A stretch of 64,000 bases of DNA from Saprospiraceae bacterium (GCA_020631355.1 JAHDHL010000001.1:235616-299615); one strand, 5' to 3'; positions 49,766 through 59,682 are shown, counted from the first letter of the stretch. Notes: generated by a model not told the origin, from the sequence alone. Made by a program: numbers and translations.

Positions 49766-51190
49766 TCAATTGGCGCGGATGGTAACTGTCTCACCTATCC
49801 AACATCCAATCTTATAGGTTCCTCCAACTTTGTATCCATTCATGAATACATCTTCCTTAGCTGGAAGCTGGCCACTATATGCGTTAATATTCTTACTAGC
49901 ACTTGCCTGCACCTCAGGATCAGAATCCACTGACTTGGCCTTGCTCCACTGATTCACAGCAGCGATGATTACCATTCTCTGTTCGAAACCATTCTTTCCA
50001 CAGCTTCTTGCAGACTTGGCATACAAGTCACCCAATAGGATATATGGCTTTCCGTTGCTTGGATTCAAGGAAGTCGACTTTCTGATATGCTCCCTAGCCT
50101 TGGAATACTGCTTCAGTTTACGACCATATGTTACAGCCAGATAATAGTGTAAATCGGCCTTTGCAGATGGATCGGACTCTTGGTCGATAGCTTCCTTATA
50201 CTTCGTTACGGCAGTATTGTAATCTCCTGTCTTGTAAGCTTGGTTAGCAACATAAGCAGGGTTGTTATCCAACTGCTCTTGCTTCAATCTCGCCAATTCC
50301 TCTCTCTGGGCAGCTTTCTTATTAGCCAAATCCGTTTCCATTTTCTTGTAGATTTCCATCATCAATGGTTCGGACTCCGTACATCCATATTGTGCCAAAC
50401 GAGCGTATACACTTTCGTAGGTAGCCTTATCATTAGGATTCGCGTCATACTCAGGTTTAATCTTGGCCAAGTGGTATGAACAACCGAAAATCTCATCAGC
50501 AATCTGCTCGAATCTTTGGTTTGCCAAATCCTTTTGTTGCTGATAATAATTAGAAAACTTAGGATTACCTGCGATATTCTTATCACATACCTTATTCAGG
50601 TATTCATGGACTCCCCTTGCCTTATCACCATCTAAAGTCTTATCCAGGAAGAAATTAACAGCAATATCAGCATAAGGGTAGATAACGCTATAACCCAAAT
50701 CTTCTCCTGATAACTGAGCCGCTTCTTCCAAGACATCAAAGATTACAGATCTATCGTGGTTGAATGTGTAGTAAAGTTCGAAAGCCTTATTTTCCAAAAG
50801 GTATCCTTTCTTATCCTTTCCTGTCTTATCCTTTGGATAACAGGCATATTCCTTATCATAAAGACCTAGGAATGTTTCCAACATAACCTCTTTCTTGGAT
50901 TCATCCGCCTCAATGGCGTAAACTTCCTTGATGAGGGTTCTTCCGTCGCTATAGTGCAATGCACGCTTACCATCTGCTGCTGGTGCGGATTCGTATACCT
51001 TTTGCCATAAAGGATATGCTTTCTTAAATTCCTTAGCTTTCAAAGCATCTCTATAAAACATATGGGTATTCTCCAAATCGTCCTTACTGGCTGACCCCTC
51101 CCAAGTTTCGCATTGTGCATGCATAGAAGTAGCCGTGAATACCAAAGCTACCATTGTGAGTAGTGATGTGTAAACCGTTTTCAACTGCAT
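49766..51190 (-). CDS. Exported TPR-repeat protein
   Basis: 474 residues from ATG 51190, chosen because it gives the signal peptide MQLKTVYTSLLTMVALVFTATSMHA; an ATG 18 codons earlier overlaps the upstream gene. The middle and C-terminal part has TPR-like helical repeats (VANQAYKTGDYNTAVTKYKEA, YYLAVTYGRKLKQYSKAREH, PYILLGDLYAKSARSC). The family function is unknown; such proteins are periplasmic scaffolds. It starts 1 bp after the outer-membrane protein gene, suggesting a shared transcript with purH and coaX upstream. Confidence 0.85.
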   Translation of the reverse strand: MQLKTVYTSLLTMVALVFTATSMHAQCETWEGSASKDDLENTHMFYRDALKAKEFKKAYPLWQKVYESAPAADGKRALHYSDGRTLIKEVYAIEADESKKEVMLETFLGLYDKEYACYPKDKTGKDKKGYLLENKAFELYYTFNHDRSVIFDVLEEAAQLSGEDLGYSVIYPYADIAVNFFLDKTLDGDKARGVHEYLNKVCDKNIAGNPKFSNYYQQQKDLANQRFEQIADEIFGCSYHLAKIKPEYDANPNDKATYESVYARLAQYGCTESEPLMMEIYKKMETDLANKKAAQREELARLKQEQLDNNPAYVANQAYKTGDYNTAVTKYKEAIDQESDPSAKADLHYYLAVTYGRKLKQYSKAREHIRKSTSLNPSNGKPYILLGDLYAKSARSCGKNGFEQRMVIIAAVNQWSKAKSVDSDPEVQASASKNINAYSGQLPAKEDVFMNGYKVGGTYKIGCWIGETVTIRAN

Positions 51191-51191
51191 A

Positions 51192-52559
51192 TTAATTGTA
51201 TTTACTTTTGTAGAACCAAAGGTTATCATTAAGAGTGAATCCAATGGTTAGTTTAAAATATGTTTCCTTGAGGAAATCGGGGTTTCCATATTGTCCGATC
51301 TCCGCTGCTAAATTAACGGATGAGCTAATACTTCTATTGCTACCATCCGTCTTCACAGGTAAGCCCACCCCGAAGGTGATGGCTTTCTGAGAGAAGCTTC
51401 CTATTCCCTCAATATTCCTTGGGTCTGTTTTATAATATCCTCCTAATCTGTAAGTTATCCTCTTTGCATAACCTTTATAAGCGCCCAGATTCGGTGTATA
51501 TTCTGCTCCTACGGCAATTCTAAACGAATTGTTAAGCTGCTCCGTTGACAAATCATTCACATAATTCGCCCATCCTTGATAGGTATAATCGAAGCCTGCT
51601 CGCCACTTACCATCCCTTGCTATCATTAGGCCTGCCCCCACTTCAGCGGGCAAATTGATTCGGCCTTGCTGGCCTGGTTCCGTAGGAATCGTATCTATGG
51701 CCGTTGGTATGGAACCCAGGACCTGTCTCCTTTCGTATAGGAAATCCGTGGATGTATTGACCCTGTTCTGGGAATTCCCATAAACACCCATTGTAATCCT
51801 AGTCCTTGGCTTCCTCAGCAGTCTACCCTTATCATCGAATTCCTGCTCCTGAGGCAAAACGTATTCATACATTACACCTGCATTCCAGATAAAACCACTG
51901 ATTCTTGACTCCTGAATGAATCGATTTCTGAATTCACCATCCAAGTCCAAGAAGTAATCCCAATGTTCTGACGACTGTTTTCCAAAAAGGTATCCAATAT
52001 TCAAGCCTGCAGATACATTTTTATATCTAAAGGATGTACCCCAAAGGAATTTATAGGTTCCTCCGGTACCTTCAAAAGTACTTTCGACATCACCGATTTC
52101 CGGTATGGTCTGGGTACTCACCAAATCATATCCCACCCTGGAATAAGGTGTAAGACTGAGTGTCATACCAATATTATAAGGACGCGGTTTTCTTTCGTTC
52201 AATTTGTTCAATGTATTGAATAAGGGGAATCCCAAACCCAAGTAACTCAGATTACCCGTGCTTACCCTATCGGAATCAGTCGCTGTCTTCAATCCCTTAT
52301 ATTGGTAGAAACCACCTGCTTCAAAGGCTGTCTGAATCAAAAAGCCACTGGCTGCAGGATTCTGAACATTCATTCTGAAATTATCATGATAAGTTGCCGT
52401 TAAGCCGGGAGTGGCATTCAAGGTGGCAAAATTAAGATCATTGAGGTTACCCAATCCCAATATGGTGTAGGGGTCATTTTCTTTAGGCTGGGCTATCAGG
52501 GTCAATCCCAGAAATAGCATGATAACCACCAAGCTTACTGATCGAAGATCATTCTGCAT
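51192..52559 (-). CDS. Outer-membrane beta-barrel protein, FadL/OMPP1-like
   Basis: 455 residues. The signal peptide is ...LVVIMLFLGLTLIAQ. Many alternating hydrophobic strands (YLGLGFPLF, NIGMTLSLTPYSRVGY, RITYRLGGYYKTD, FKLTIGFTLNDNLWFYKSKY) suggest a barrel, and the opening NDPYTILGLGNLND with NPAASGF resembles FadL/PorV-type transporters of Bacteroidota. The substrate is unknown. It overlaps coaX by 11 bp. Gene order coaX followed by this kind of protein recurs in the phylum to my knowledge, a point not checked here. Confidence 0.8.
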   Translation of the reverse strand: MQNDLRSVSLVVIMLFLGLTLIAQPKENDPYTILGLGNLNDLNFATLNATPGLTATYHDNFRMNVQNPAASGFLIQTAFEAGGFYQYKGLKTATDSDRVSTGNLSYLGLGFPLFNTLNKLNERKPRPYNIGMTLSLTPYSRVGYDLVSTQTIPEIGDVESTFEGTGGTYKFLWGTSFRYKNVSAGLNIGYLFGKQSSEHWDYFLDLDGEFRNRFIQESRISGFIWNAGVMYEYVLPQEQEFDDKGRLLRKPRTRITMGVYGNSQNRVNTSTDFLYERRQVLGSIPTAIDTIPTEPGQQGRINLPAEVGAGLMIARDGKWRAGFDYTYQGWANYVNDLSTEQLNNSFRIAVGAEYTPNLGAYKGYAKRITYRLGGYYKTDPRNIEGIGSFSQKAITFGVGLPVKTDGSNRSISSSVNLAAEIGQYGNPDFLKETYFKLTIGFTLNDNLWFYKSKYN

Positions 52560-53271
52560 TATATCGTAATATTTTATTCAATCCAATTAATACCAAATGG
52601 GGTTCTATAAAGGTATTCCAATCCACTAACTGGTCCAAAAGGGGAGCATCCCCTCCTGTAAGAATGACTGTAAGGGCTTCCGTATCCCGATCAAATCGCC
52701 GGGCGAATCCTTCTGCCTCCATTACCGTTCCCCAAACAGCTCCAGCCCTAATGGCCGTTTCTGTACTATAACCCCGATTCGTATCGGGATGCTGCTTACT
52801 CACCAAGGGTAATGCTGCCGTAAATTCATCCATTGCCCTTAATCGCATACTGATTCCGGGAGCAATATTCCCTCCCATATATATTCCATGTCTATTAATG
52901 AGGTCATATGTGATGCAGGTTCCTGCATCAATGACGAGACAACCTTTTTCCGGAAAACATTCCATGGCACCAATTACAGCAGCCAATCTATCACGCCCTA
53001 GGGTATCTGGTGTCCTATAGGTATTCTGTATGGGCATTGCCGTGGTGTCGGTCAACCTGATATAAAAATAGTGGTCATTCAGAAATGACTCAAATTCAGG
53101 ACTAACCTCTGCTGTAGAACAAAGAATGACATTTTCTATCCGATACTTCAGAAGCCATTCTTCCATTCCTTTCCAGTCATCATTGGGAAGATTGTGGTAT
53201 TCCAAATGTTCTTTTCCTTTGAAAAGTGCCAATTTGGCCCTTGTGTTCCCTATGTCAATCGCTACATTCAA
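52549..53271 (-). CDS. coaX: Type III pantothenate kinase
   Basis: 240 residues. It phosphorylates pantothenate, the first step of coenzyme A synthesis. It shows the ASKHA fold marks MNVAIDIGNTRAK, TPDTLGRDRLAA, DAGTCITYDLI, GGNIAPGISMR and VILTGGDAPLL. CoaX needs no feedback by CoA, according to the family. It lies 10 bp after purH and overlaps the outer-membrane protein gene by 11 bp, a tight - strand run. Confidence 0.97.
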   Translation of the reverse strand: MNVAIDIGNTRAKLALFKGKEHLEYHNLPNDDWKGMEEWLLKYRIENVILCSTAEVSPEFESFLNDHYFYIRLTDTTAMPIQNTYRTPDTLGRDRLAAVIGAMECFPEKGCLVIDAGTCITYDLINRHGIYMGGNIAPGISMRLRAMDEFTAALPLVSKQHPDTNRGYSTETAIRAGAVWGTVMEAEGFARRFDRDTEALTVILTGGDAPLLDQLVDWNTFIEPHLVLIGLNKILRYNAE

Positions 53272-53281
53272 TACAATGGGA

Positions 53282-54808
53282 TTAGTGTCGGAAGTGGCGT
53301 ACTCCCGTAGTCACCATTGCCAATTCATTTTCATTACAATAGTCGATACTCAACTGGTCATTCTTGGAACCACCCGGTTGAACCACTGCAACGATTCCTG
53401 CATTATGCGCTAATTCCACACAATCAGGAAATGGGAAAAATGCATCGGAAGCCATTACGGCACCGGTCAAATCAAAACCAAACTGCTTGGCCTTGTCTAT
53501 GGCTTGCTTACACGCATCCACACGGGATGTCTGTCCACAGCCCATACCTATCATTTGCTTATCCTTAACCAGTACGATGGTATTTGACTTAACATGCTTT
53601 ACGCATTTGTTGGCATATTCCAAATCATCCAATACAGCCGTGTCAGGAGCTTTCTTTGTCACCTGATTGAACTGTTCTGCGCTTTCCATCTGCAAATCCG
53701 CATCCTGCTCGATTACACCATTCAGTAAACTTCTGTAGCTCTTTGGTTGCACGTTGTAAGCACCTATCTTAAGAATCCTCCTTGTTTTCTTTGATTTTAA
53801 CACCTCCAAAGCATCATCATCAAAATCCGGAGCAATCAGAATCTCATAGAATCTGGAATTGATGTCCTCAGCCGTTTGTTTATCAATGGTCTTGTTACTG
53901 ACCAATATTCCGCCAAAAGCGGAAATATCATCACAAGCCAAGGCTGCTTTCCATGCATCGAAGATGTTGGAACGAGTCGCAACACCACATGCATTCGTAT
54001 GCTTGATTACAATAAAAGTCGGATCACCATCCGCAAATTCCCTCATGAAAGATACACCTGCATCCACATCCACGAGATTATTATAGGAAAGTGCCTTTCC
54101 GTGTAATTGTTGGAACATCCCCTCCAAATCACCATAGAATGTGGCACTCTGGTGTGGATTTTCTCCATATCGAAGGACTTGTCCCTGGTCATGACTTACC
54201 TTAAATGCGGTTTCTCCCAAGGAACGATTGAAGTAGTTGTGGATAGCCACATCATAATTGGAGGATACCGCAAATGATTTCCTTGCCAATCTTTTCCTAT
54301 CCTCAATATCTGTGCTTCCTGCTTTCTCCTCTAATAATTGTAATAAATAATCGTATTCATCCACAGAGGGAACAATCACAACATCCTTATAATTCTTGGC
54401 TGCAGCACGAATGAGTGAAATACCACCTATATCTATCTTCTCGATAATGGTTGCCTCATCATCCGTTGAAGCGACGGTCTTTTCGAATGGATACAAATCA
54501 ACAATAACAAGATCTATTTCAGGTATGGCATACTGCTCCAACTGCCCTAGGTGATCGGCTTCCCTACGGGCTAGGATTCCTCCGAAAACCTTTGGGTGTA
54601 ATGTTTTCACCCTACCATCCAGAATGGATGGATAGGAGGTCAATTCCTCTACGGGCGTAACAGGTATATCCAAGTTCTCAATGAATCTTTGGGTACCTCC
54701 TGTTGATATGATTTGGATGCCCAATTCGTGCAGTTTCTTAGCAATGGCATCTATGCCATCCTTATGGAATACCGATATTAAAGCTGACTTGATTTTTATC
54801 CTTGACAT
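53282..54808 (-). CDS. purH: Bifunctional AICAR transformylase/IMP cyclohydrolase
   Basis: 508 residues from ATG 54808; a longer start (54868) has no typical PurH sequence. It performs the last two steps of IMP synthesis. The N-terminal cyclohydrolase begins KSALISVFHKDGIDAIAK and has ISTGGTQRFI, VEELTSYPSILDGRVKTLHP and LRYGENPHQSA. The transformylase follows, with the Lys-His motif VIKHTNACG and the Asn-rich end (PGGSKNDQL). It leads the run purH-coaX-outer-membrane protein-TPR. Confidence 0.98.
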   Translation of the reverse strand: MSRIKIKSALISVFHKDGIDAIAKKLHELGIQIISTGGTQRFIENLDIPVTPVEELTSYPSILDGRVKTLHPKVFGGILARREADHLGQLEQYAIPEIDLVIVDLYPFEKTVASTDDEATIIEKIDIGGISLIRAAAKNYKDVVIVPSVDEYDYLLQLLEEKAGSTDIEDRKRLARKSFAVSSNYDVAIHNYFNRSLGETAFKVSHDQGQVLRYGENPHQSATFYGDLEGMFQQLHGKALSYNNLVDVDAGVSFMREFADGDPTFIVIKHTNACGVATRSNIFDAWKAALACDDISAFGGILVSNKTIDKQTAEDINSRFYEILIAPDFDDDALEVLKSKKTRRILKIGAYNVQPKSYRSLLNGVIEQDADLQMESAEQFNQVTKKAPDTAVLDDLEYANKCVKHVKSNTIVLVKDKQMIGMGCGQTSRVDACKQAIDKAKQFGFDLTGAVMASDAFFPFPDCVELAHNAGIVAVVQPGGSKNDQLSIDYCNENELAMVTTGVRHFRH

Positions 54809-54918
54809 TATGTGGAAGGTTGAAATGATTGTTAATTCCAATAATGCGTGCAAAGGTACGTTTTTCAATCAAATTGAAAGGAATAGCATTATAGTGGTAA
54901 CAAAAAATTAATCAGGTA

Positions 54919-55731
54919 TTATTGCAGGAAATCATCCCAGTCCTTTCTTTCGGAATCGTTATCTTTTTTCTTATTCAGATTCATCCTGATTCCTGTCGTA
55001 GGGGAATCCATCTCAGTAGGGATAGCCGCATCGAGTACTTCCGCCGTAGCTGTGGCTTGTACACGGGAGTCTTCTTCGTGCAATTTGACCAATTTCCAAG
55101 TATAGTAAATACAAATGGCCAATATGACCAGTGCCAGCATGGATAATTGAGGAATGCTATTCTGCAATAAAAAGAAATCATATGCACCGTGAATCAATAC
55201 TGCCCCCACAAATCCAAGAAAAAGATGGAATAGTCCTTTGGAAGAAGTCCTGAACTTAGCCAATCCGATATGGTACCCCATAAAAATGGCAATTGCCGCA
55301 TGTGCAGGGACTGCTGTGAATGCACGCAGTATCACCGTATCCAAACCATAGAGGTTCGAGTATATCAGATTCTCTATGGTTGCGAATCCCATTCCGACCA
55401 TAACGGTATATACAATTCCATCTAGTGGTTCATCAAAGGCTTTCCAAGGATATGCAAACAACATCACACAAACGAACTTGACCAATTCCTCACTGAATCC
55501 TACCACTCCGAAAGCCAAGATGAATGTTTGGAGAATATCACCTGATTCCGTTATCCCTAAGGTAAAGGCAAAACGTTCCATCAGTATGGCAGGAAAAGAA
55601 CTACCAACTCCGGCCAGAAAGCAAGCTATTAGTAATAAGATGGGTTCCCTATTGTGACGATCCCGATAAAACATCCAACAACAAATGGCAATACCAGGTA
55701 GGATAGCTAATATGGTTTGGATAATACTCAT
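54919..55731 (-). CDS. PrsW-family intramembrane metalloprotease
   Basis: 270 residues. It has seven or eight hydrophobic segments and the PrsW marks GFSEELVKF (a Glu-Glu pair in a TM helix), AFTAVPAHAAIAIFMGY and VLIHGAYDFF. PrsW in Bacillus cleaves an anti-sigma factor. The substrate here is unknown. The C-terminal cytosolic part ends in RKDWDDFLQ. It is 110 bp upstream of purH on the same strand. Confidence 0.9.
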   Translation of the reverse strand: MSIIQTILAILPGIAICCWMFYRDRHNREPILLLIACFLAGVGSSFPAILMERFAFTLGITESGDILQTFILAFGVVGFSEELVKFVCVMLFAYPWKAFDEPLDGIVYTVMVGMGFATIENLIYSNLYGLDTVILRAFTAVPAHAAIAIFMGYHIGLAKFRTSSKGLFHLFLGFVGAVLIHGAYDFFLLQNSIPQLSMLALVILAICIYYTWKLVKLHEEDSRVQATATAEVLDAAIPTEMDSPTTGIRMNLNKKKDNDSERKDWDDFLQ

Positions 55732-55758
55732 TCTATCGATGATTGTTAATAGGCTAGG

Positions 55759-55782
55759 ACAGATGGTTGAGGAACCATCTGT
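55759..55782. other. Hairpin between prsW and the ABC permease gene
   Basis: ACAGATGGTT (55759-55768) pairs with AACCATCTGT (55773-55782) over GAGG. On the - strand no T run follows, so it is a poor terminator for the ABC permease; it may lie in the prsW leader. Function unknown. Confidence 0.5.
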
Positions 55783-55851
55783 TTATTTCACAAAATTAAC
55801 CTTTAAGAGTATTAATAATAGGATTCGTAGTTTTTTCTATCCACTAGGATA

Positions 55852-57177
55852 CTAATCCCTGTAAAAAATCCACTTACCCAATTCCTTGAATGTTACTTTC
55901 TTTCCGTACATCAGGATACCTACCCTATATATTCTTCCGGAAAGCCATACAAAAAATGCCACTGAAGCTATCAGTATAGCCACTGACAATGCAATCTCCC
56001 ACCAAGCTGGTTCAAAAGCCAATCTAGCCGGCATGACTATCGGAGAAAAGAATGGCACCATGGATGACCATGTAGCCAATGAACTGTTCGGATTCTGAAC
56101 CACAGCAAACATGATATAAAAAGCCATGATAACAGGTAGCGTAATCGGTAAGGTCAAGGATTGGCTTTCGCCCGCATCATCCCCCATTGCGGAACCCACG
56201 GCTGCGAACAAGGATGAATACATTAGATATCCTCCCAAGAAATAAACGATGAACAAAGGAATAATCAACAACCAATTCTGATTCATCAATTCGGCTATGA
56301 ACAAGCCTACTTCCTTTTCCATCTTACTCATTTCAGCCATATCAACTCCTGACATTTGGGTATTGGCAGACTGTATGGCCTGTGGGTCTATATTGAATAC
56401 CAATGTCGATGCACCTAAAATCAATGGAATGAGTATTCCCCAAATAGCTACTTGGGTCAAACCCACCAATCCTACACCTACTATCTTTCCCATCATGAGA
56501 TGGAAAGGCTTGACAGATGACACCATGACTTCAACAATCCTATTGGTTTTTTCCTCCATTACACTCCTCATCACCATCATTCCGTATAGGAATACGGCAA
56601 AATACATGATGAAACCCATTGCTCCACCAATTCCTGTTGCAATCAGACTCGCAGTGGTACTCACTTCCTCATCGTCCTCTTTAGCTTTTTTCCTGTCGAG
56701 GGTAACGGAAGTTTTCAGGCTATTCAGACTATCCTGATTGAATCCGTATTTCCCGGCCTTATAGGTATAGATATTCCTCTCTATATCAGATTCAATCTTT
56801 TCTATGATGCCAATTCCCATTACTCCCTCGGAGGAATAATAATTCACACGATAGTCCTTACTCGACAAATCAGTAATCGGGGGCAATTCCAAAACCGCAT
56901 CAAACCCCTCTTTCTCCTTGTATTCCCCTACGGGCCCCGGAACCTTAACAAAGGTTAGTCCTTTCCCCTCCTTTAGGTTCAGGGAATCTCCCAGAATATT
57001 CGTAGCATCTATAACTGCAACATTCCTGTGTTCCTCTCCCTGATAGGTCATCACGAAACCTACTACAATGAAAAAGATACCAATAGCCAAGGGCGTAAGA
57101 ATCGTAGCAAGGATGAATGATTTCTTCTTTACCCTTGAGAGATACTCCCTCTTGATGATGAGTAATAATTTTTCCAT
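55852..57177 (-). CDS. ABC-2-type exporter permease
   Basis: 441 residues. The N-terminal membrane segment (RVKKKSFILATILTPLAIGIFFIVVGF) is followed by a periplasmic domain (about 60-170) and five further hydrophobic segments (about 175-420). It is an ABC-2 permease of the NatB/YhaP type. EEKTNRIVEVMVSSVKPFHLMMGKIVGVGLVGL is the typical ABC-2 signature. Its start shares one base with the stop of the ATPase gene. The transported substrate is unknown; the name NatB is a family label only. Confidence 0.9.
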   Translation of the reverse strand: MEKLLLIIKREYLSRVKKKSFILATILTPLAIGIFFIVVGFVMTYQGEEHRNVAVIDATNILGDSLNLKEGKGLTFVKVPGPVGEYKEKEGFDAVLELPPITDLSSKDYRVNYYSSEGVMGIGIIEKIESDIERNIYTYKAGKYGFNQDSLNSLKTSVTLDRKKAKEDDEEVSTTASLIATGIGGAMGFIMYFAVFLYGMMVMRSVMEEKTNRIVEVMVSSVKPFHLMMGKIVGVGLVGLTQVAIWGILIPLILGASTLVFNIDPQAIQSANTQMSGVDMAEMSKMEKEVGLFIAELMNQNWLLIIPLFIVYFLGGYLMYSSLFAAVGSAMGDDAGESQSLTLPITLPVIMAFYIMFAVVQNPNSSLATWSSMVPFFSPIVMPARLAFEPAWWEIALSVAILIASVAFFVWLSGRIYRVGILMYGKKVTFKELGKWIFYRD

Positions 57178-58085
57178 TAGGCAGTTGTTTTTGAATCCTC
57201 CACTACTTTGATGAATATCTCATTGACGGTAGGTAATATCTCCTCAAATGAATCAATGAAAACCCCGTGCTCTATCAATTTCCCCAGATATTGATTGGAA
57301 TACTGGTCATCTGTTACCTTGATGGTCATTTCATTCGCTTTCTGCTCTATAATCTGGATACCCTCATGATGGTAATTCGGTAATTCCCCCTTGAATCGAA
57401 TACGGAACAAGTGCTCCTTGAATTGTTCCTTTACCTCCTTGACAGAACCATTCAATACATTTTCGCCTTGGTTAATCATGACCATATACTCACATATTTC
57501 CTCTACCTGTTCCATTCTATGGGTCGACAAAATGATACTGGTCCCCTTGGATTTCAGCTCGAAGATTTCCTCTTGAATCAAATTCGCATTGATAGGATCC
57601 AAACCAGAGAATGGTTCATCCAGAATCAATAATCTGGGTTTATGGATGACCGTTGAGATGAACTGGATTTTCTGTTGCATCCCCTTGGAAAGCTCCTGCA
57701 CTTTCTTCTTTCTCCAATCTGAAATCCCGAATTTATCCAACCAGTAAGCCAATTCCTTTTCTGCATCAGCTTTGGACATTCCCTTGAGGCGCGCGAGATA
57801 AATCAGGTGTTCCCCGACTTTCATTTGCTTATAGAGCCCTCTTTCCTCTGGCATATATCCAATCTTTGATGGATGCCTATGGTCCAATTGTCCACCATCA
57901 AGGGATACTGTCCCCTCATCTGCTTGGGTAATTCCTGTAATGATTCGAATCAGCGAAGTCTTACCGGCACCATTTGGTCCCAACAATCCGAATATACAAC
58001 CAGCAGGTACCGAAAACGTAACTCCGTTTACGGCCTTATGGTTGCTATATTGCTTATGGACATTATTAACATCAAGTATATTCAT
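57177..58085 (-). CDS. ABC transporter ATP-binding protein
   Basis: 302 residues. Walker A is GPNGAGKTSL, the signature is LSKGMQQKIQ, Walker B is LLILDEPFSGLDP, and the switch is STHRME. The C-terminal extension (about 220-300) matches the DUF4162-type tail of exporter ATPases. It pairs with the permease, overlapping by one base, and starts 22 bp after dapD. The complex exports an unknown compound. Confidence 0.95.
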   Translation of the reverse strand: MNILDVNNVHKQYSNHKAVNGVTFSVPAGCIFGLLGPNGAGKTSLIRIITGITQADEGTVSLDGGQLDHRHPSKIGYMPEERGLYKQMKVGEHLIYLARLKGMSKADAEKELAYWLDKFGISDWRKKKVQELSKGMQQKIQFISTVIHKPRLLILDEPFSGLDPINANLIQEEIFELKSKGTSIILSTHRMEQVEEICEYMVMINQGENVLNGSVKEVKEQFKEHLFRIRFKGELPNYHHEGIQIIEQKANEMTIKVTDDQYSNQYLGKLIEHGVFIDSFEEILPTVNEIFIKVVEDSKTTA

Positions 58086-58107
58086 TGGCGTTGTATCTAT
58101 CCGTCAA

Positions 58108-58923
58108 TTAAACAGCTACCGAATGATCCCTTAGGGCATCATTCAAGGAAACTTTCTTATCTGTACTTTCCTTTCTCTTTCCGATAATCAGTGCACAGGA
58201 AACCTGATATTCCCCTGCGGGGAATTTTTTTGTATATGTACCGGGAATCACAACTGACCTAGCAGGCACCCTGCCCTTGTAGGTAATCGGTTCGTCTCCT
58301 GTCACATCTATTATTCTGGTCGATTTGGTAATTACTACATTGGCACCCAAAACAGCTTCTCTTTCTATGATTGCACCCTCAACAATGATACAACGTGACC
58401 CAATGAAACAATCATCCTCTATAATGGTCGGTGTAGCCTGCAAAGGTTCCAAAACACCTCCGATACCAACACCTCCACTCAAATGGACATTCCTACCTAT
58501 TTGTGCACAGGAAGCCACTGTAGCCCAAGTGTCTATCATTGTACCAGAACCAACGTGCGCACCTATATTCACATAAGAAGGCATCATAATCACTCCCGGC
58601 TCCAAATAAGACCCATGGCGAGCAATAGCATGAGGTACGACCCTTACTCCCTGTTCCTTATAATTATTCTTCAATGGAATCTTATCATGGAATTCGAATG
58701 GACCGACCTCAATCGTTTCCATTTTCTGGATAGGGAAGTACATGATGACTCCTTTCTTTACCCATTGGTTGACTTGCCACCCCTCATCGGTAGGTTCGGC
58801 CACCCTGACCTTTCCCTTATCCAATAATTCCACCAAATCCCTAATTGCTTTCTGATAATCGGCATCCTTTAATAAGTCGCGATTATCCCAAGCTTCCTCG
58901 ATTTTTTGTCTTAAAGTTTCCAT
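58108..58923 (-). CDS. dapD: Tetrahydrodipicolinate N-succinyltransferase
   Basis: 271 residues. Hexapeptide repeats form a left-handed helix (GVIMMPSYVNIGAHVGSG, ATVASCAQIGRNVHLSGG, IIEDDCFIGSRCIIVEG). RIVPHAIARHGSYL and the opening helices (LRQKIEEAWDNRDLL) are typical DapD. It makes N-succinyl-2-amino-6-oxopimelate for lysine and meso-diaminopimelate. It is first in a run with the ABC exporter 22 bp on. Confidence 0.98.
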   Translation of the reverse strand: METLRQKIEEAWDNRDLLKDADYQKAIRDLVELLDKGKVRVAEPTDEGWQVNQWVKKGVIMYFPIQKMETIEVGPFEFHDKIPLKNNYKEQGVRVVPHAIARHGSYLEPGVIMMPSYVNIGAHVGSGTMIDTWATVASCAQIGRNVHLSGGVGIGGVLEPLQATPTIIEDDCFIGSRCIIVEGAIIEREAVLGANVVITKSTRIIDVTGDEPITYKGRVPARSVVIPGTYTKKFPAGEYQVSCALIIGKRKESTDKKVSLNDALRDHSVAV

Positions 58924-58937
58924 AGGAGAAATAATAC

Positions 58938-58945
58938 TATTTTTG
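58938..58945 (+). promoter_or_regulatory. Candidate -7 box for the MORN lipoprotein gene
   Basis: TATTTTTG matches TAnnTTTG about 73 bases before the lipoprotein start in the divergent gap with dapD. A TTTG-like -33 box is not at the usual distance. Confidence 0.3.
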
Positions 58946-59017
58946 ATATAGTTAAAACCAATAACTTAATTAGCTTGCAAAGCTAATTCATTTTCCCAAC
59001 CTTTAAAATTGAAGGAA

Positions 59018-59650
59018 ATGTATTACAGATTATTGATCATGGTCGTTATATCCATATCGGTGCTAAGTTGTAAAAGTGATACCGAAATGCATAAAGTAAT
59101 GGACGAACAGGGGAATTTGGTCGAAGAATACGAAAGAAGTACCAAGGATTTCAGTAAGCAGGGGATTTTCAAAAAATATTACCCCAATGGAGGAAGTATC
59201 ATGGAAATCGCCCATTATGATAAGGATTCATTGCATGGTGAGCATATTCGTTTTTATAATAATGGGGACACGCTGAACGTAGCGATGATGCAAAAAGGAC
59301 AATTCGAAGGGTATTTCAGGGAATATTATCCCGGAAATAAAATCATGCAATCCTACCAACATGTGAACGGTGCCATTAATGGAAGATTCTTGGAATACTA
59401 CGAATCAGGTAAGTTGAAAGGGGACTTGCAATTCAAGAATAACAAGGAGGACGGACCTTTTGTGGAATACCATGAGAATGGCAACAAATCATTTGAGGGG
59501 AATTACAAACTAGGAAAGGAAGTTGGGGAATTATTGAAGTATAATGAGGAAGGAGAACTGATAAGGAAAATGAATTGCGAATTATTCGATGCGTCTGGAG
59601 TGATTTCCAATATTTGTTCCACAACATGGAAAGCGGAAGGAGAGGAGTGA
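59018..59650 (+). CDS. MORN/YwqK-like repeat lipoprotein
   Basis: 210 residues from ATG 59018; an earlier TTG (59009) would add three residues. The lipoprotein signal is YYRLLIMVVISISVLSC. Five or six repeats of the form (K/E)YYxNGxxxGxxxxYxxxG (KYYPNGGSIMEIAHY, RFYNNGDTLNVA, EYYPGNKIMQSYQHV, EYYESGKLKGDLQF, EYHENGNKSFEGNY) follow, as in MORN-like or YwqK proteins. These are often annotated as antitoxins but no toxin gene is here. It lies 32 bp before porQ, so both may be cotranscribed. Confidence 0.8.
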   Translation: MYYRLLIMVVISISVLSCKSDTEMHKVMDEQGNLVEEYERSTKDFSKQGIFKKYYPNGGSIMEIAHYDKDSLHGEHIRFYNNGDTLNVAMMQKGQFEGYFREYYPGNKIMQSYQHVNGAINGRFLEYYESGKLKGDLQFKNNKEDGPFVEYHENGNKSFEGNYKLGKEVGELLKYNEEGELIRKMNCELFDASGVISNICSTTWKAEGEE

Positions 59651-59682
59651 TAGGGAGGTGACAAACTTTAAGATAGTCTATT

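Noticed and set aside
59018-59650. Toxin-antitoxin system (YwqK label)
   Set aside because: No toxin gene is adjacent; the protein is a lipoprotein with MORN-like repeats and sits beside porQ.
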